This document shows, piece after piece, positions 19,487-29,219 of a stretch of 38,997 nucleotides of DNA. The translations under genes and the position numbers were made by a program. The notes under the pieces were generated by a model, which was not told the origin of the DNA, did not search any database, and saw nothing but the letters and a program-made list of their open reading frames with translations. The DNA comes from a bacterium (GTDB taxonomy: Bacteria; Patescibacteriota; Patescibacteriia; UBA9934). The stretch lies in assembly GCA_027592325.1 (NCBI GenBank), contig JAQCKO010000010.1, positions 1 through 38,997 on the forward strand, in the 5' to 3' direction. The first letter of the stretch is position 1. Each line of letters starts with the position of its first letter.

Positions 19487-20032
19487 ATGGAAGAACGACT
19501 CGAACAAATAGAAAAAGACCTCCAAAAAAGCCTCCCAGAAGCAAAGCGAATTATCGGGCTCTTGAATGAATATGCTGAGCTTCATCCATCATCATATATT
19601 CCATCAGACTATTTTTTTCTTCTGAACAATGCCGTTAATCAGGTTGCCTTTGAATTACTCCCCTACAAAGTAGAAAATAATCAGCTGAGTGTTTATCTTT
19701 TAAAACGGCAGGACGATGATCCTTTCTATGCATCAACATGGCATTTCCCTGGTGGTATTCAGCGGTACAATCAAACAAAAGAAGAGAGTCTCAATAACGT
19801 TTTTTCAGAGCTGGGACTAGAAATTCAACCCATTGATGTCCTTGACACAGTTGTTTCTACAACAAAAAATCGCCGTCGAGGTCCTTGTAACCATATTTTG
19901 ATTGCATCTGATATGTCTGGATTGCAACCAAAAAATGGGACATGGTTTTCTGTGAATGATTTGCCGGATCAATTTTTAGATGAACATGTGCCATTTGTTG
20001 AGATCTTGAGTGCTAACGTCTCCGCTTCTTAA
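19487..20032 (+). CDS. NUDIX-fold protein with degenerate Nudix box
   Basis: WHFPGGIQRYNQTKEESLNNVFSELGLEI aligns to the Nudix box, but most acidic positions are replaced. Confidence 0.8.
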   Translation: MEERLEQIEKDLQKSLPEAKRIIGLLNEYAELHPSSYIPSDYFFLLNNAVNQVAFELLPYKVENNQLSVYLLKRQDDDPFYASTWHFPGGIQRYNQTKEESLNNVFSELGLEIQPIDVLDTVVSTTKNRRRGPCNHILIASDMSGLQPKNGTWFSVNDLPDQFLDEHVPFVEILSANVSAS

Positions 20033-21362
20033 GCGTTTTCACCACATTCACATTTCGCTTGCGGCGGAGTTCGCGGTGATACTTCACCGCAAAGCGATGG
20101 GCTTCATCGCGCACTTTTTGAAAGGTTTCTTTCCCACGGAGGGCAATCGCTGCTAAATCGCTATTCGATCGGTCAAAAATCATGCGGTCTTGCTTTCGGT
20201 CGGCTCCTTTTGCCAGCCCTAAAATCGGCACTGAAACGCCAAGCTCATCGAGTACCGTCTGCACCCTATTCACCTGCGGCTTCCCACCATCAATCACCAT
20301 GACCTCCGGAAGTGGCCACGCTTGCGGGTGAAGCTCGGCGCGGCGAAGACGACGACGTAACACTTCTTCCATCATGCCAACATCATTCGATCCGGTAACC
20401 GTCTTAATTTTAAACTTACGATAGTCTTTTTTACTTGGACGACCATCGACAAAAACTGTCATCACTCCAACAGCCGATGTTCCAGAAATATTACTGATGT
20501 CATAGGCTTCAATGCGACCATCAAGATCAATGCTCGAGCGGCTTGTATCTTCTGAAAATGGCAGCTCGACATCTTCTTTTGTAATGAGCGCAACATCACG
20601 AATATGTTCAAGCGCGAAGATTTTATTTCGAACCTCGGCTGCATGCTCGTATCGTTGATCTTTTGCCGCCGTTTCCATCTCTTTTTTCATCGAAGTCACA
20701 ATCCGTGTCTTCTTCCCTTCAAAAAAAAGCATCAAGTCCTGGATGATTTTTTTGTACTCAGTGCGATCAATTTCACCCGTACAAACGCCAGGACAAATAC
20801 GAATATGCCGGTAGAAGCATGGTCGTTTTTTCCCTGTCACCGACGGTGGATCGCATTCCGTCCAGGGAAAAATTTTCCTCAAATATTCCATCGATTTTTT
20901 GAGCGAATACCCACTCGTGAACGGACCATAAACCGCAATGAATTTTTCTTTCGTTCTTTTTGAAAGCGTTTTGGCGAATGGGTTCACGCCGAACTTTTTC
21001 AAATCGTGGCCACGAATATAAAGCGGTTTTGGGAACCCTTCATTCGTGAATGCAAGATAGAGGTAACTCTTATCATCGCGCATCAAAATATTGTATTTTG
21101 GCTTACGCGCTTTAATCTCATTTGCTTCAAGCACGAGCGCTTCAAGCACCGTCGGTGTTTCAATGTAATCAATACGAGCAATCTCCGCCACCAACTTCCC
21201 AATGCGATTATCATGCGCTTTATTGAAATACGATCCAACCCGTTTTTTGAGCGAAGTTGCCTTTCCTACGTAGAGGAGCGTCCCATCTTTAGCGTAATAC
21301 AAGTACACTCCAGGTTCATCGGGAAGCGTATTGTTTTTGATTTCAATTAAAGATGGGATCAT
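20013..21362 (-). CDS. uvrC: Excinuclease ABC subunit C (short, 449 aa)
   Basis: GIY-YIG N-term (PGVYLYYAKDGTLLYVGKATSLKKRVGSYF), UVR motif, VMVIDGGKPQVNRV. Confidence 0.92.
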   Translation of the reverse strand: MIPSLIEIKNNTLPDEPGVYLYYAKDGTLLYVGKATSLKKRVGSYFNKAHDNRIGKLVAEIARIDYIETPTVLEALVLEANEIKARKPKYNILMRDDKSYLYLAFTNEGFPKPLYIRGHDLKKFGVNPFAKTLSKRTKEKFIAVYGPFTSGYSLKKSMEYLRKIFPWTECDPPSVTGKKRPCFYRHIRICPGVCTGEIDRTEYKKIIQDLMLFFEGKKTRIVTSMKKEMETAAKDQRYEHAAEVRNKIFALEHIRDVALITKEDVELPFSEDTSRSSIDLDGRIEAYDISNISGTSAVGVMTVFVDGRPSKKDYRKFKIKTVTGSNDVGMMEEVLRRRLRRAELHPQAWPLPEVMVIDGGKPQVNRVQTVLDELGVSVPILGLAKGADRKQDRMIFDRSNSDLAAIALRGKETFQKVRDEAHRFAVKYHRELRRKRNVNVVKTLKKRRR

Positions 21363-21398
21363 AAGGACTGCAAATTCTTTGGCAACCCGGTTACCATG

Positions 21399-23915
21399 TT
21401 ATTTCAAATAAGGCCTTAGGTACTTCCCAGTATGGCTGGTCGTTGATTTGAGTGCAATCTCTTCTGGCGTTCCTTCCGCAACAATGGTTCCTCCTCCTGA
21501 ACCACCCTCTGGTCCAAGATCAACAATCCAATCCGCTGTCTTAATAACGTCAAGGTTATGTTCAATAACAAGGATAGAATTCCCTTTATCGACAAGTTGA
21601 TGCAACACTTCAAGAAGTTTACGTATATCTTCAAAATGGAGACCCGTTGTTGGCTCATCAAGTAAATATAACGTGCGACCAGTGCTTCGTTTCGCAAGCT
21701 CGGTGGCAAGCTTGACACGCTGTGCCTCCCCTCCTGAAAGTGTTGGCGCCGGCTGGCCTAGCTTCAAGTAACCAAGACCAACATCATTGAGCGTTTCGAT
21801 TTTATTGTTGATTGACGGAATATCTTTGAAAAACTCCACCGCATATTCAACTGTCATCTCAAGCACATCGTAAATCGATTTATCCTTCCACATCACCTCA
21901 AGCGTCTCACGATTAAACCGCCGTCCCTTACAAACATCACATTCAACATAGACCGTTGGTAGGAAGTGCATTTCAATAGCATTTTGTCCATGTCCTTCAC
22001 AATTCTCACATCGCCCCCCTGGACGATTGAAGCTAAAACGACCAGTTTTATATCCGCGAAAACGTGCTTCATCTGTCGAGGCAAATAGGTCGCGAATCGG
22101 TGTCCACGCCCCCGTATATGTTGCAGGATTTGAGCGGCTGCTTCGACCTATCGGCGACTGGTCCATCAAAATCATCTTGTCGATATACGATACCCCTCGC
22201 ACTTCTTTATGCGCGCCCGGTTCAGCCTTTGTCCCACTCAATTTCTTCGCGATCGTTTTGTACAAAATATCGTGCATGAGCGTTGATTTTCCTGAACCAG
22301 ATACACCTGTCACGCAAACGAAACGTCGAAGCGGAAATGAAGCGTTCACGTTTTTGAGATTATGCTCCGTTGCCCCAATAACTTCGATGACATCCTTTCC
22401 TGGCTTTCGACGCTCTTTCGGCACAGGTATTTTTGCATCTCCGCGCATATACGCGGCTGTCTTCGAAGTCTCATGCGCAAAAATCGCCGGAACTTCGCCT
22501 GCGGCAATGACAGATCCTCCATGTACTCCCGCACCAGGACCAATTTCAATCATATAGTCGCTCCGGCGAATAGTATCTTCATCATGCTCAACGACAAGTA
22601 CGGTATTTCCTAAATCACGCAATCCTTCAAGCGTCTTAATAAGCTGATCATTATCCCTTTGATGCAGCCCAATGGTCGGCTCGTCAAGGACATATAACGC
22701 CCCAACAAGCCGCGATCCAACTTGTGAAGCGAGCCGAATGCGCTGTGCCTCACCACCAGAAAGCGATCCAGCTTTTCGATCAAGCGTCAAATAGTGTAAC
22801 CCAACATCGAGCAAAAATGTGAGTCTATGCTCGATTTCTTTCAGAATCGTTCCGGCAATTTCCTGCTGACGTTCGGAAAGTTCAACATCTAAAATATACG
22901 ACGTTGCCCCCTGAATGGTCTCGCTGACGAGATCAACAATATTCTTATCGCCTATTTTGACAGCAAGAGCTTCTTTGCGAAGACGTTTACCTTCACAGAC
23001 ACCACAAATCGTTTCAGAAAAGAGTTCTTCGGTTCCAAGACCCGTACAGGCTTTGCAGTATCCATAAGGACTATTAAACGAAAAAAGTCGAGGCTCAATT
23101 TCTGGAAATGAAAACCCGCAAGAAACACAGCTAAATTTTGTTGAGAATAACCGTTCATCGCCATGTGGAAAGACGATTTGTGCAATGTCACCACCCCGAT
23201 CAACAGCCGTTTCAAGTGCCTCAGATAGTCGTTGCAATGCATCTTTATTTGCATCACGTAGCGCCGTCGCGGGGATGGTATCAATAACAACTTCAATTGT
23301 GTGCTGCTTGTAGCGCGAAAGCTCAATTTTTTCACTGAGTCGATACATGGTGCCGTTTACGCGTACTTTGGCAAAGCCAGAATTATACAAATCGTAAAGC
23401 AATTGGTAATAATTCCCTTTTCTACCGCGCACAATTGGCGCGAGAATAGTCACCCCTTCTTTTTCAACAGACGGATATTTTGCAAGCTGCGCCAGAATTT
23501 GATCGACAATTTCGTCAATGCTAAGGCGTTCAATCTTCTCTCCACAATCAGGACAATGGGGAATACCAATGCGGGCGTAGAGCACGCGAAGATAATCGTA
23601 AATCTCGGTCACCGTCGCAACGGTTGAGCGTGGGTTGCGAGAATGGGCTTTTTGATCTATCGATATAGCTGGCGAGAGTCCATCAATTTCATCGACATCA
23701 GGTTTTTGCATTTGACCCAAAAATTGTCGTGCGTATGCGGAAAGCGATTCAATATAACGGCGCTGTCCCTCTGCAAAAATCGTATCAAAAGCAAGAGAGG
23801 ACTTTCCTGAACCAGAAACCCCTGTAATACAAACAAGCTTATCGCGAGGAATTTCAAGACTAATATTTTTAAGATTGTGTTCTTTTGCACCTTTGATTGT
23901 GATGTTCTTTTTCAT
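21399..23915 (-). CDS. uvrA: Excinuclease ABC subunit A (compact)
   Basis: [50 protein letters not shown], two ABC signatures, zinc motifs. ATG at 23915 (MKKNITIKG) preferred. Confidence 0.97.
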   Translation of the reverse strand: MKKNITIKGAKEHNLKNISLEIPRDKLVCITGVSGSGKSSLAFDTIFAEGQRRYIESLSAYARQFLGQMQKPDVDEIDGLSPAISIDQKAHSRNPRSTVATVTEIYDYLRVLYARIGIPHCPDCGEKIERLSIDEIVDQILAQLAKYPSVEKEGVTILAPIVRGRKGNYYQLLYDLYNSGFAKVRVNGTMYRLSEKIELSRYKQHTIEVVIDTIPATALRDANKDALQRLSEALETAVDRGGDIAQIVFPHGDERLFSTKFSCVSCGFSFPEIEPRLFSFNSPYGYCKACTGLGTEELFSETICGVCEGKRLRKEALAVKIGDKNIVDLVSETIQGATSYILDVELSERQQEIAGTILKEIEHRLTFLLDVGLHYLTLDRKAGSLSGGEAQRIRLASQVGSRLVGALYVLDEPTIGLHQRDNDQLIKTLEGLRDLGNTVLVVEHDEDTIRRSDYMIEIGPGAGVHGGSVIAAGEVPAIFAHETSKTAAYMRGDAKIPVPKERRKPGKDVIEVIGATEHNLKNVNASFPLRRFVCVTGVSGSGKSTLMHDILYKTIAKKLSGTKAEPGAHKEVRGVSYIDKMILMDQSPIGRSSRSNPATYTGAWTPIRDLFASTDEARFRGYKTGRFSFNRPGGRCENCEGHGQNAIEMHFLPTVYVECDVCKGRRFNRETLEVMWKDKSIYDVLEMTVEYAVEFFKDIPSINNKIETLNDVGLGYLKLGQPAPTLSGGEAQRVKLATELAKRSTGRTLYLLDEPTTGLHFEDIRKLLEVLHQLVDKGNSILVIEHNLDVIKTADWIVDLGPEGGSGGGTIVAEGTPEEIALKSTTSHTGKYLRPYLK

Positions 23916-23927
23916 ACACATGTATAT

Positions 23928-23956
23928 TTGATCGAATACTAGCAATATTTTACGAT
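23928..23956 (+). promoter_or_regulatory. Candidate promoter of a plus-strand unit in the uvrA-uvrB gap
   Basis: TTGATC-17 nt-TACGAT, followed by AGGAGG at 23965. Confidence 0.4.
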
Positions 23957-24343
23957 GGTAAGGCAGGAGGTTGCGTGACCAATGGCAAGTGAGCGACTTC
24001 GGTGTGGATATGGAGGACTGCGGGCACCTGTACGGCCTCCACCGTTCAAGTTCCCATCCGCCTTCACACCAACGAAGCCGTCACAACCGGCTCGCCCCGC
24101 AGGGGGTGTGCCGCGGGAACCGCTGACGTGGTCCCCAGTCGTAGCCGACGCCTAGCACAGTGTGCAAAGCAACGGAGACACTCGCAATGCTTATACGCGC
24201 TTTCGCAGGTAGAGTATCGCAAACCGGAGTTCAAGCTCCCAGGAGCTTCAAGCCGCGACGCATGGCCCTTCGCTCAACGATCGCGTGCATAAGTCTTGCA
24301 AAGCGTCAGTCCCGCATCTCAAACCTGCAAACATCGCCGCGGT

Positions 24344-24383
24344 CGCGGTCGAGGGCATTCCGAAAGGTTAGCTCTCGGCCGCG
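24344..24383. terminator. Strong GC hairpin closing the uvrA-uvrB intergenic unit
   Basis: CGCGGTCGAG ... CTCGGCCGCG, 10-bp stem with one G-U; weak U tract. Confidence 0.45.
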
Positions 24384-24390
24384 GCCATTT

Positions 24391-26427
24391 CTATTTTGCG
24401 CTATTCATACTCTTCAGCTCCTTCTCAAGCTCGTCAATTTCATCACGAAGCAATGCAGCCGTTTCAAAGTTCAAATTCGCCGCCGCCTTTTTCATCTCGC
24501 GTTGCTTCTCTTTGATCACCACCTTCAGCTCGTGCGGTTCTGCTTTCAGCTCGAGCTTCAGAATATTTTTTGTATCATTTTCATCCGTTTTCGATCCCAT
24601 CATTTCACGAATGTCGTGTATCTCGCGTTTTATTGACATTGGCGTAATCCCATGCTGTTCATTATGCGATACTTGAATGTTCCGGCGACGATCGGTTTCT
24701 TTGATTGCACGCTTCAGCGAACCCGTCATAACATCAGCATAAAGAATCACTTGCCCATTAATATGACGTGCAGCTCGTCCAATGGTCTGTACAAGCGATG
24801 TTTCTGAGCGCAAAAAACCTTCTTTGTCGGCATCAAGAATTGCAACAAGAGAAACTTCCGGGAGATCAAGTCCCTCACGAAGAAGGTTCACCCCAACAAT
24901 GACATCGTAAACACCCTTTCGTAAGTCGGAAAGAATTTCTATGCGCTCAATAGTTTTGATGTCAGAATGAATATACTGCACCGAGATGCCAAGATCATCA
25001 AGGAATTTCGTGAGGTCTTCGGCCATTTTTTTTGTAAGCGTTGTCACTAGCACACGCTCCCCACGTTGTATTCGCTCCTGTATACGCGGAATGAGGTCGT
25101 CAACCTGTCCCGGTATGCCGTCGACTTCCGTAACGGGATGAATCACAATTTCGGGGTCTACAAGACCTGTTGGGCGCACAATCTGCTCAACAATTTGATT
25201 TGACGCATCAAGTTCGTAATCAGCAGGCGTTGCGGAAACATACAATGTCTGACCTGTCACCCGTTCGAATTCATTATAGGTAAGCGGACGATTGTCTTTC
25301 GCAGATGGAAGGCGAAATCCATGATCAACAAGTGTTTGCTTACGAGCCTGATCGCCGTTATACATCGCGCGAACCTGCGGCACGGTCACATGTGATTCAT
25401 CAATAATCGTCAAAAAATCCTCTGGGAAATACGACATGAGCGTATGTCCCGGCTCACCAGCATTACGTCCTTCAAAATGCCTGGAATAATTTTCAATGCC
25501 ATTACAATACCCAATACTCCTAATCATTTCGAGGTCATAACGCGTTCTTCGCTTCAGCCGCTCATACTCAAGAACCTTCCCTTCTTTCTCAAGTTCCTTC
25601 AGTCGCTCATCGAGCTCCCACTCAATTGACTGTAAGGCTTTCTCAACCTTATCTGATCCAATGACATAATGCTTGGCAGGAAAGATCCAAATATCATTAA
25701 GTGTATCGAGTACACGCCGCGTTACAGGATCGAGTTTGAAGATTTCAACAAGTATTCCCTCTTCAAAAACCAGACGATACATGGCAATTTCTCCCCCACC
25801 GTCTCCTGAGCGCCCGGACATAGGAATAATTTCGATGACATCGCCCCGCGCGCGGAATTGACCGCGCTGTACCGCGCCTTGGTTTCGTTCGAAATACATC
25901 TCAATCAGCCGACGAATAAAGTCCGCGCGGTCTATGCGATCACCGACTTTGCCATAAAACACCGTATTCTCGTACTCCTTCGGTGAACCAAGGCCATAAA
26001 TACACGAAACCGAAGCGACAATAATCACATCACGGCGCGAAAGTAGGGCCTGAGTAGCTGCATGGCGAAGCCGATCAATTTCCTCATTAATTTGCGCCTC
26101 TTTTTCAATATACGTATCAGACCGCGGCATATACGCTTCCGGCTGATAGTAGTCATAATACGAGACGAAATACTCAACGGCACTATCGGGAAAAAACTGC
26201 CGAAATTCATTACAAAGCTGCGCGGCAAGTGTTTTATTATGGGCAATCACAAGCGTTGGCCGCTGCACTTGTTGAATGACATTTGCCATCGTAAATGTTT
26301 TCCCAGAACCTGTTACACCAATTAATGTCTGTTTTTCGTACCCGCGACTCAAACCATCCACAAGCCCTTCGATGGCTTTTGGCTGATCTCCTGCAGGTGC
26401 ATATGGCGCTTTAAGTGTGAATTTCAT
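24391..26427 (-). CDS. uvrB: Excinuclease ABC subunit B
   Basis: [26 protein letters not shown]..., [28 protein letters not shown]-terminal UVR motif. Confidence 0.97.
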   Translation of the reverse strand: MKFTLKAPYAPAGDQPKAIEGLVDGLSRGYEKQTLIGVTGSGKTFTMANVIQQVQRPTLVIAHNKTLAAQLCNEFRQFFPDSAVEYFVSYYDYYQPEAYMPRSDTYIEKEAQINEEIDRLRHAATQALLSRRDVIIVASVSCIYGLGSPKEYENTVFYGKVGDRIDRADFIRRLIEMYFERNQGAVQRGQFRARGDVIEIIPMSGRSGDGGGEIAMYRLVFEEGILVEIFKLDPVTRRVLDTLNDIWIFPAKHYVIGSDKVEKALQSIEWELDERLKELEKEGKVLEYERLKRRTRYDLEMIRSIGYCNGIENYSRHFEGRNAGEPGHTLMSYFPEDFLTIIDESHVTVPQVRAMYNGDQARKQTLVDHGFRLPSAKDNRPLTYNEFERVTGQTLYVSATPADYELDASNQIVEQIVRPTGLVDPEIVIHPVTEVDGIPGQVDDLIPRIQERIQRGERVLVTTLTKKMAEDLTKFLDDLGISVQYIHSDIKTIERIEILSDLRKGVYDVIVGVNLLREGLDLPEVSLVAILDADKEGFLRSETSLVQTIGRAARHINGQVILYADVMTGSLKRAIKETDRRRNIQVSHNEQHGITPMSIKREIHDIREMMGSKTDENDTKNILKLELKAEPHELKVVIKEKQREMKKAAANLNFETAALLRDEIDELEKELKSMNSAK

Positions 26428-26622
26428 AAACACGAATAGTTCCCGAACCTTGCCTTATATAGCAGTACTATACGCGATTCGGGATCTGGTTTGTTCGGTT
26501 TGTGTTCAGTGTATCAGAGTTAAAAAATGGTGCAAGCCTTGGGTGGATAAATAATCGCGTATTGACGAACTGCCCATTTGGAGATAAAACATTAACCTGT
26601 TCATTCCCTACATGGAGCTCAC

Positions 26623-27063
26623 ATGTCTCCTAAAGAATTTGACCCGTCGGCGCTTTGGAAGCGGATCTGCACGCTCTTCAATCCAGGTCGCCTGATCTAC
26701 GTTCGCTTAAGTCGACACGATGGTACGGTTACTGTCTACCAGCCAGAGAAGCCTGATCGAGTTATCAATGTCACCGACATATTGTCGCCAGCGAAACAGA
26801 GCACAAGCAACATCGTAAGGTTTCTTCATACCTACTTGTGCCTCAAGCATGCTGTACGTTCGTCTGATGAGCTAGATATCGCCTTTCGTGCGATTCTCTC
26901 CGCCGACCGCCAATACCTGCACTTAGCATCTCGATTTGTGGACTGCACGAGTAAAACCGATCAGCTCGCTTGCCGACCTGTTTCTCGCACTGAAGCAGAT
27001 GATGCGGCAATCCTCGTCGTCTTCGTAACATTACGAAAGACGAGAGCCCCCCAAGCCACTTAA
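26623..27063 (+). CDS. hypothetical protein (146 aa)
   Basis: ATG behind TGGAG; upstream TTGACG-17-TAAAAC; followed directly by a terminator hairpin. Confidence 0.55.
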   Translation: MSPKEFDPSALWKRICTLFNPGRLIYVRLSRHDGTVTVYQPEKPDRVINVTDILSPAKQSTSNIVRFLHTYLCLKHAVRSSDELDIAFRAILSADRQYLHLASRFVDCTSKTDQLACRPVSRTEADDAAILVVFVTLRKTRAPQAT

Positions 27064-27084
27064 CGCGCGGGGGGTCTTTCATTT
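27035..27084 (+). terminator. Terminator hairpin containing the stop codon in its loop
   Basis: GAAAGA..CCCCCC...(taa)...GGGGGGTCTTTCATTT. Confidence 0.65.
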
Positions 27085-27240
27085 GTTAGCAGACGTTGAA
27101 CATGTTGGAATCGTTGAAAGCGTTAAATACGTTGGTTTCGAACAGATCTCTCACATTCGTTCAAGAATTAACAAGATTGTGAGCAAGCGAATACGGTTTT
27201 TACCGATTCCAACATGCGAACAAAGTGTGCGATCCAACCT

Positions 27241-27714
27241 TTATTCTCTAGAGAGCAATTCTTCTAGCACATCAATCGTCCCCGCAGGCACCTTCGTACG
27301 CCACGCATAGTCTCGCGCCTCAATAAGAGCACGAATTTCATTACTATCATGCCCGGGTACAGGCGAAATTTTTTGCGTCATTTGGCCCGCTTCTTCAAAT
27401 ATCGTCAGGTCTTCTTCCCGTCCCGACCAAAACACCGCATCTTCTGGCCAATCTGCCGCTTCAAGGAGCTTATCGACCCACTCCTCATGATCATCACAAT
27501 TTTGCACCACTTTAATATGTGCATCCGCGATATCTGCTGCAAGGAGTCCGGCTCCAATCATTTCACGTACCTGTTCTGCATTGAATACCTGCACATCTTC
27601 ATTCTTGCAAATCACAATCACCACCTTTTCGCAAGCACGCATCATGCCTTGAATAACCATTAAATGACCAGTATGAAATGGTTGAAATGTTCCTGGAAAA
27701 ATACCTGTCGGCAT
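27241..27714 (-). CDS. Nicotinamide-nucleotide adenylyltransferase-like (nucleotidyltransferase superfamily)
   Basis: GIFPGTFQPFHTGHLMVIQGMMRACEKVVIVI (HxGH); 157 aa. Confidence 0.8.
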   Translation of the reverse strand: MPTGIFPGTFQPFHTGHLMVIQGMMRACEKVVIVICKNEDVQVFNAEQVREMIGAGLLAADIADAHIKVVQNCDDHEEWVDKLLEAADWPEDAVFWSGREEDLTIFEEAGQMTQKISPVPGHDSNEIRALIEARDYAWRTKVPAGTIDVLEELLSRE

Positions 27715-27807
27715 AGGGTAATTCGTTAGGTGTTAACTGTGAGAGATCTATTCTTAACCAACGCGAGAGTGTCATCAACGCTTCCAATGAGGAGCAATGC
27801 ACCCTTC

Positions 27808-28740
27808 CTATATTCTACCGTCTCCTTTCCAAGCGCTAAGTGCATGACGTGCGGCCATCGGGAGCGCAGCGTGAACTGTCATTTCGTGAATTTGCATAGG
27901 AGGAATATCGAGATGCGTTAGCTCGATTGTACCAGCCTGAGACTCCTGTAATTTCGACAAATACCCAATATCATGTGGATCAATCCCCATGAGCGACGCT
28001 GCAACGGCATCGACAGCAATGGCATCGAACCCAGCAAGCGTCACACCAAGTTGCAACACTGTTCCGTCGATTGGCCCCTCGCCCTCCATGATTTGCTGAC
28101 CATCAACCAGCGAAAAATGTATCGGAATAAGCTGATACAATTTTGCCATCAATTCGTGCTGCTCTGCCGGTGCAAGCATGGCAATAAATGGCCAACGTGC
28201 ATACACACGTCCCTCTACACTATTTCGATGCGGCACAATCCACGTTCCATAGACCCAATTTTTTATCGAAAGCGAGGTACCATGATCGGTATCAACCTTC
28301 ATACCCTGTACGGAGATGCGCACATCGGCATCTGTGGCAAGTTTTGACTGTCTGACAACCACGTTTTGCCCGCTAGAAAGTGTAATCGTTTGCTCTACCG
28401 TTTCATCATCTTGCAAATCAACAAGCTGCACCCCCGGATACTCCTCGAGCAATTGCGCGTACCCGTAGTGCTCAAGGGCTCGTTTTGTTGATGTATACGA
28501 AGCATCCCCGATGAAAATGTTTGCCGGCGAATGCATATGCAGGACATCTAATATGCCCCGGACGGTATCAATGTGTGTTACCGCTTTTTCATTTGCGTGA
28601 TGAACCAAATTCACTTTAAGCAAAATCGTTTTTGCCGATTTTGTCTTTTCGATAAGTTCATCAGAAAACTCCTCAAGCGCCAGTTTCGATGCTGTTCGTC
28701 TATTCGTTTCTTCAATGACGGCTACTTTTGTTCTTTGCAT
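27808..28740 (-). CDS. DUF362 domain-containing protein
   Basis: KTILLKVNLVHHANEKAVTHIDTVRGILDVL...IFIGDAS...; 310 aa, no 4Fe-4S cysteines seen. Confidence 0.75.
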   Translation of the reverse strand: MQRTKVAVIEETNRRTASKLALEEFSDELIEKTKSAKTILLKVNLVHHANEKAVTHIDTVRGILDVLHMHSPANIFIGDASYTSTKRALEHYGYAQLLEEYPGVQLVDLQDDETVEQTITLSSGQNVVVRQSKLATDADVRISVQGMKVDTDHGTSLSIKNWVYGTWIVPHRNSVEGRVYARWPFIAMLAPAEQHELMAKLYQLIPIHFSLVDGQQIMEGEGPIDGTVLQLGVTLAGFDAIAVDAVAASLMGIDPHDIGYLSKLQESQAGTIELTHLDIPPMQIHEMTVHAALPMAARHALSAWKGDGRI

Positions 28741-28800
28741 GGGTAAAGATTAGCATAATGAAGAGTTTTGGGTATAGGGGTGTGGATTTAGGGAATATTA

Positions 28801-28849
28801 GCTTCGCTCCCGCGTGCAAGCACGCTCCGCTCGCCAGGATCCCTGTCCG
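28801..28849. repeat. 49-bp direct repeat copy 1
   Basis: gcttcgctcccgcgtgcaagcacgctccgctcgccaggatccctgtccg, identical at 28942-28990. Confidence 0.95.
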
Positions 28850-28941
28850 TTTGATTTAAACAAAAGGATATGACCTCACTCCTTTGAGCAAGCTCAACCG
28901 TTCGGCCGGATCCCTGTATACCGGACATGCGAGGGATATTG

Positions 28942-28990
28942 GCTTCGCTCCCGCGTGCAAGCACGCTCCGCTCGCCAGGATCCCTGTCCG
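28942..28990. repeat. 49-bp direct repeat copy 2
   Basis: Same 49 nt as 28801-28849, offset 141 bp. Confidence 0.95.
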
Positions 28991-29007
28991 GTTTTCCTTC
29001 GGAAAAC

Positions 29008-29022
29008 AGCACCTTCGGTGCT
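29008..29022 (-). terminator. Hairpin terminator downstream of tRNA-Gln
   Basis: Minus strand AGCACC-gaa-GGTGCT-GTTTT. Confidence 0.6.
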
Positions 29023-29023
29023 T

Positions 29024-29070
29024 GAACCAAGAAAAATACACCGGTTGTGCCGATGTATTTTTCTTGGTTC
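29024..29070. repeat. 17-bp perfect inverted repeat overlapping the tRNA-Gln 3' end
   Basis: GAACCAAGAAAAATACA (29024-29040) / TGTATTTTTCTTGGTTC (29054-29070). Confidence 0.97.
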
Positions 29071-29138
29071 CCGGACAGGGATTCGAACCCCGATTCTCAG
29101 GACCAAAACCTGATGTCCTGCCTTTAGACGATCCGGGA
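29065..29138 (-). tRNA. tRNA-Gln (anticodon TTG), CCA encoded
   Basis: Minus strand tcccggatcgtctaaaggcaggacatcaggttttggtcctgagaatcggggttcgaatccctgtccgggaacca; anticodon loop TTTTGGT. Confidence 0.95.
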
Positions 29139-29219
29139 GTAATATGAGCGTCGTGACATGGAATCAATGTCGTTATCGAACGCTCGGTCTAGATCTGCTT
29201 ACAAATCTTCCGAATTAGA

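Noticed and set aside
23975-24292. Recoded TGA (Mycoplasma or Gracilibacteria code) to rescue VTNGK-TGA-ATSVW...
   Set aside because: TGA is used as a normal stop elsewhere, e.g. the ATGA overlaps rsmH/ftsL at 17491-17494 and at 30543-30546, so the genome appears to use the standard bacterial code.
23990-24390. RNase P RNA, tmRNA or cryptic tRNA in the uvrA-uvrB gap (GGAGTTCAAGCTCC noticed)
   Set aside because: T-arm-like motif lacks a proper 5-bp stem and the conserved RNase P or tmRNA sequence blocks were not found on either strand.
26430-26560. LexA/SOS box upstream of uvrB
   Set aside because: Partial inverted repeat TTCCCGAA/TTCGGGA flanks a TATATA element, but no match to CGAACNNNNGTTCG-type boxes.
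28801-28990. CRISPR array
   Set aside because: Only two 49-bp repeats, one spacer-like interval of about 90 bp, no cas genes in the window.
28788-29030. Minus ORFs containing RDPGERSVLARGSEANIP twice
   Set aside because: Translation of the 49-bp non-coding direct repeats; no start-site support.
28884-29147. 87-aa plus ORF ending VPGQGFEPRFSGPKPDVLPLDDPGVI
   Set aside because: Antisense translation of tRNA-Gln; classic spurious annotation.
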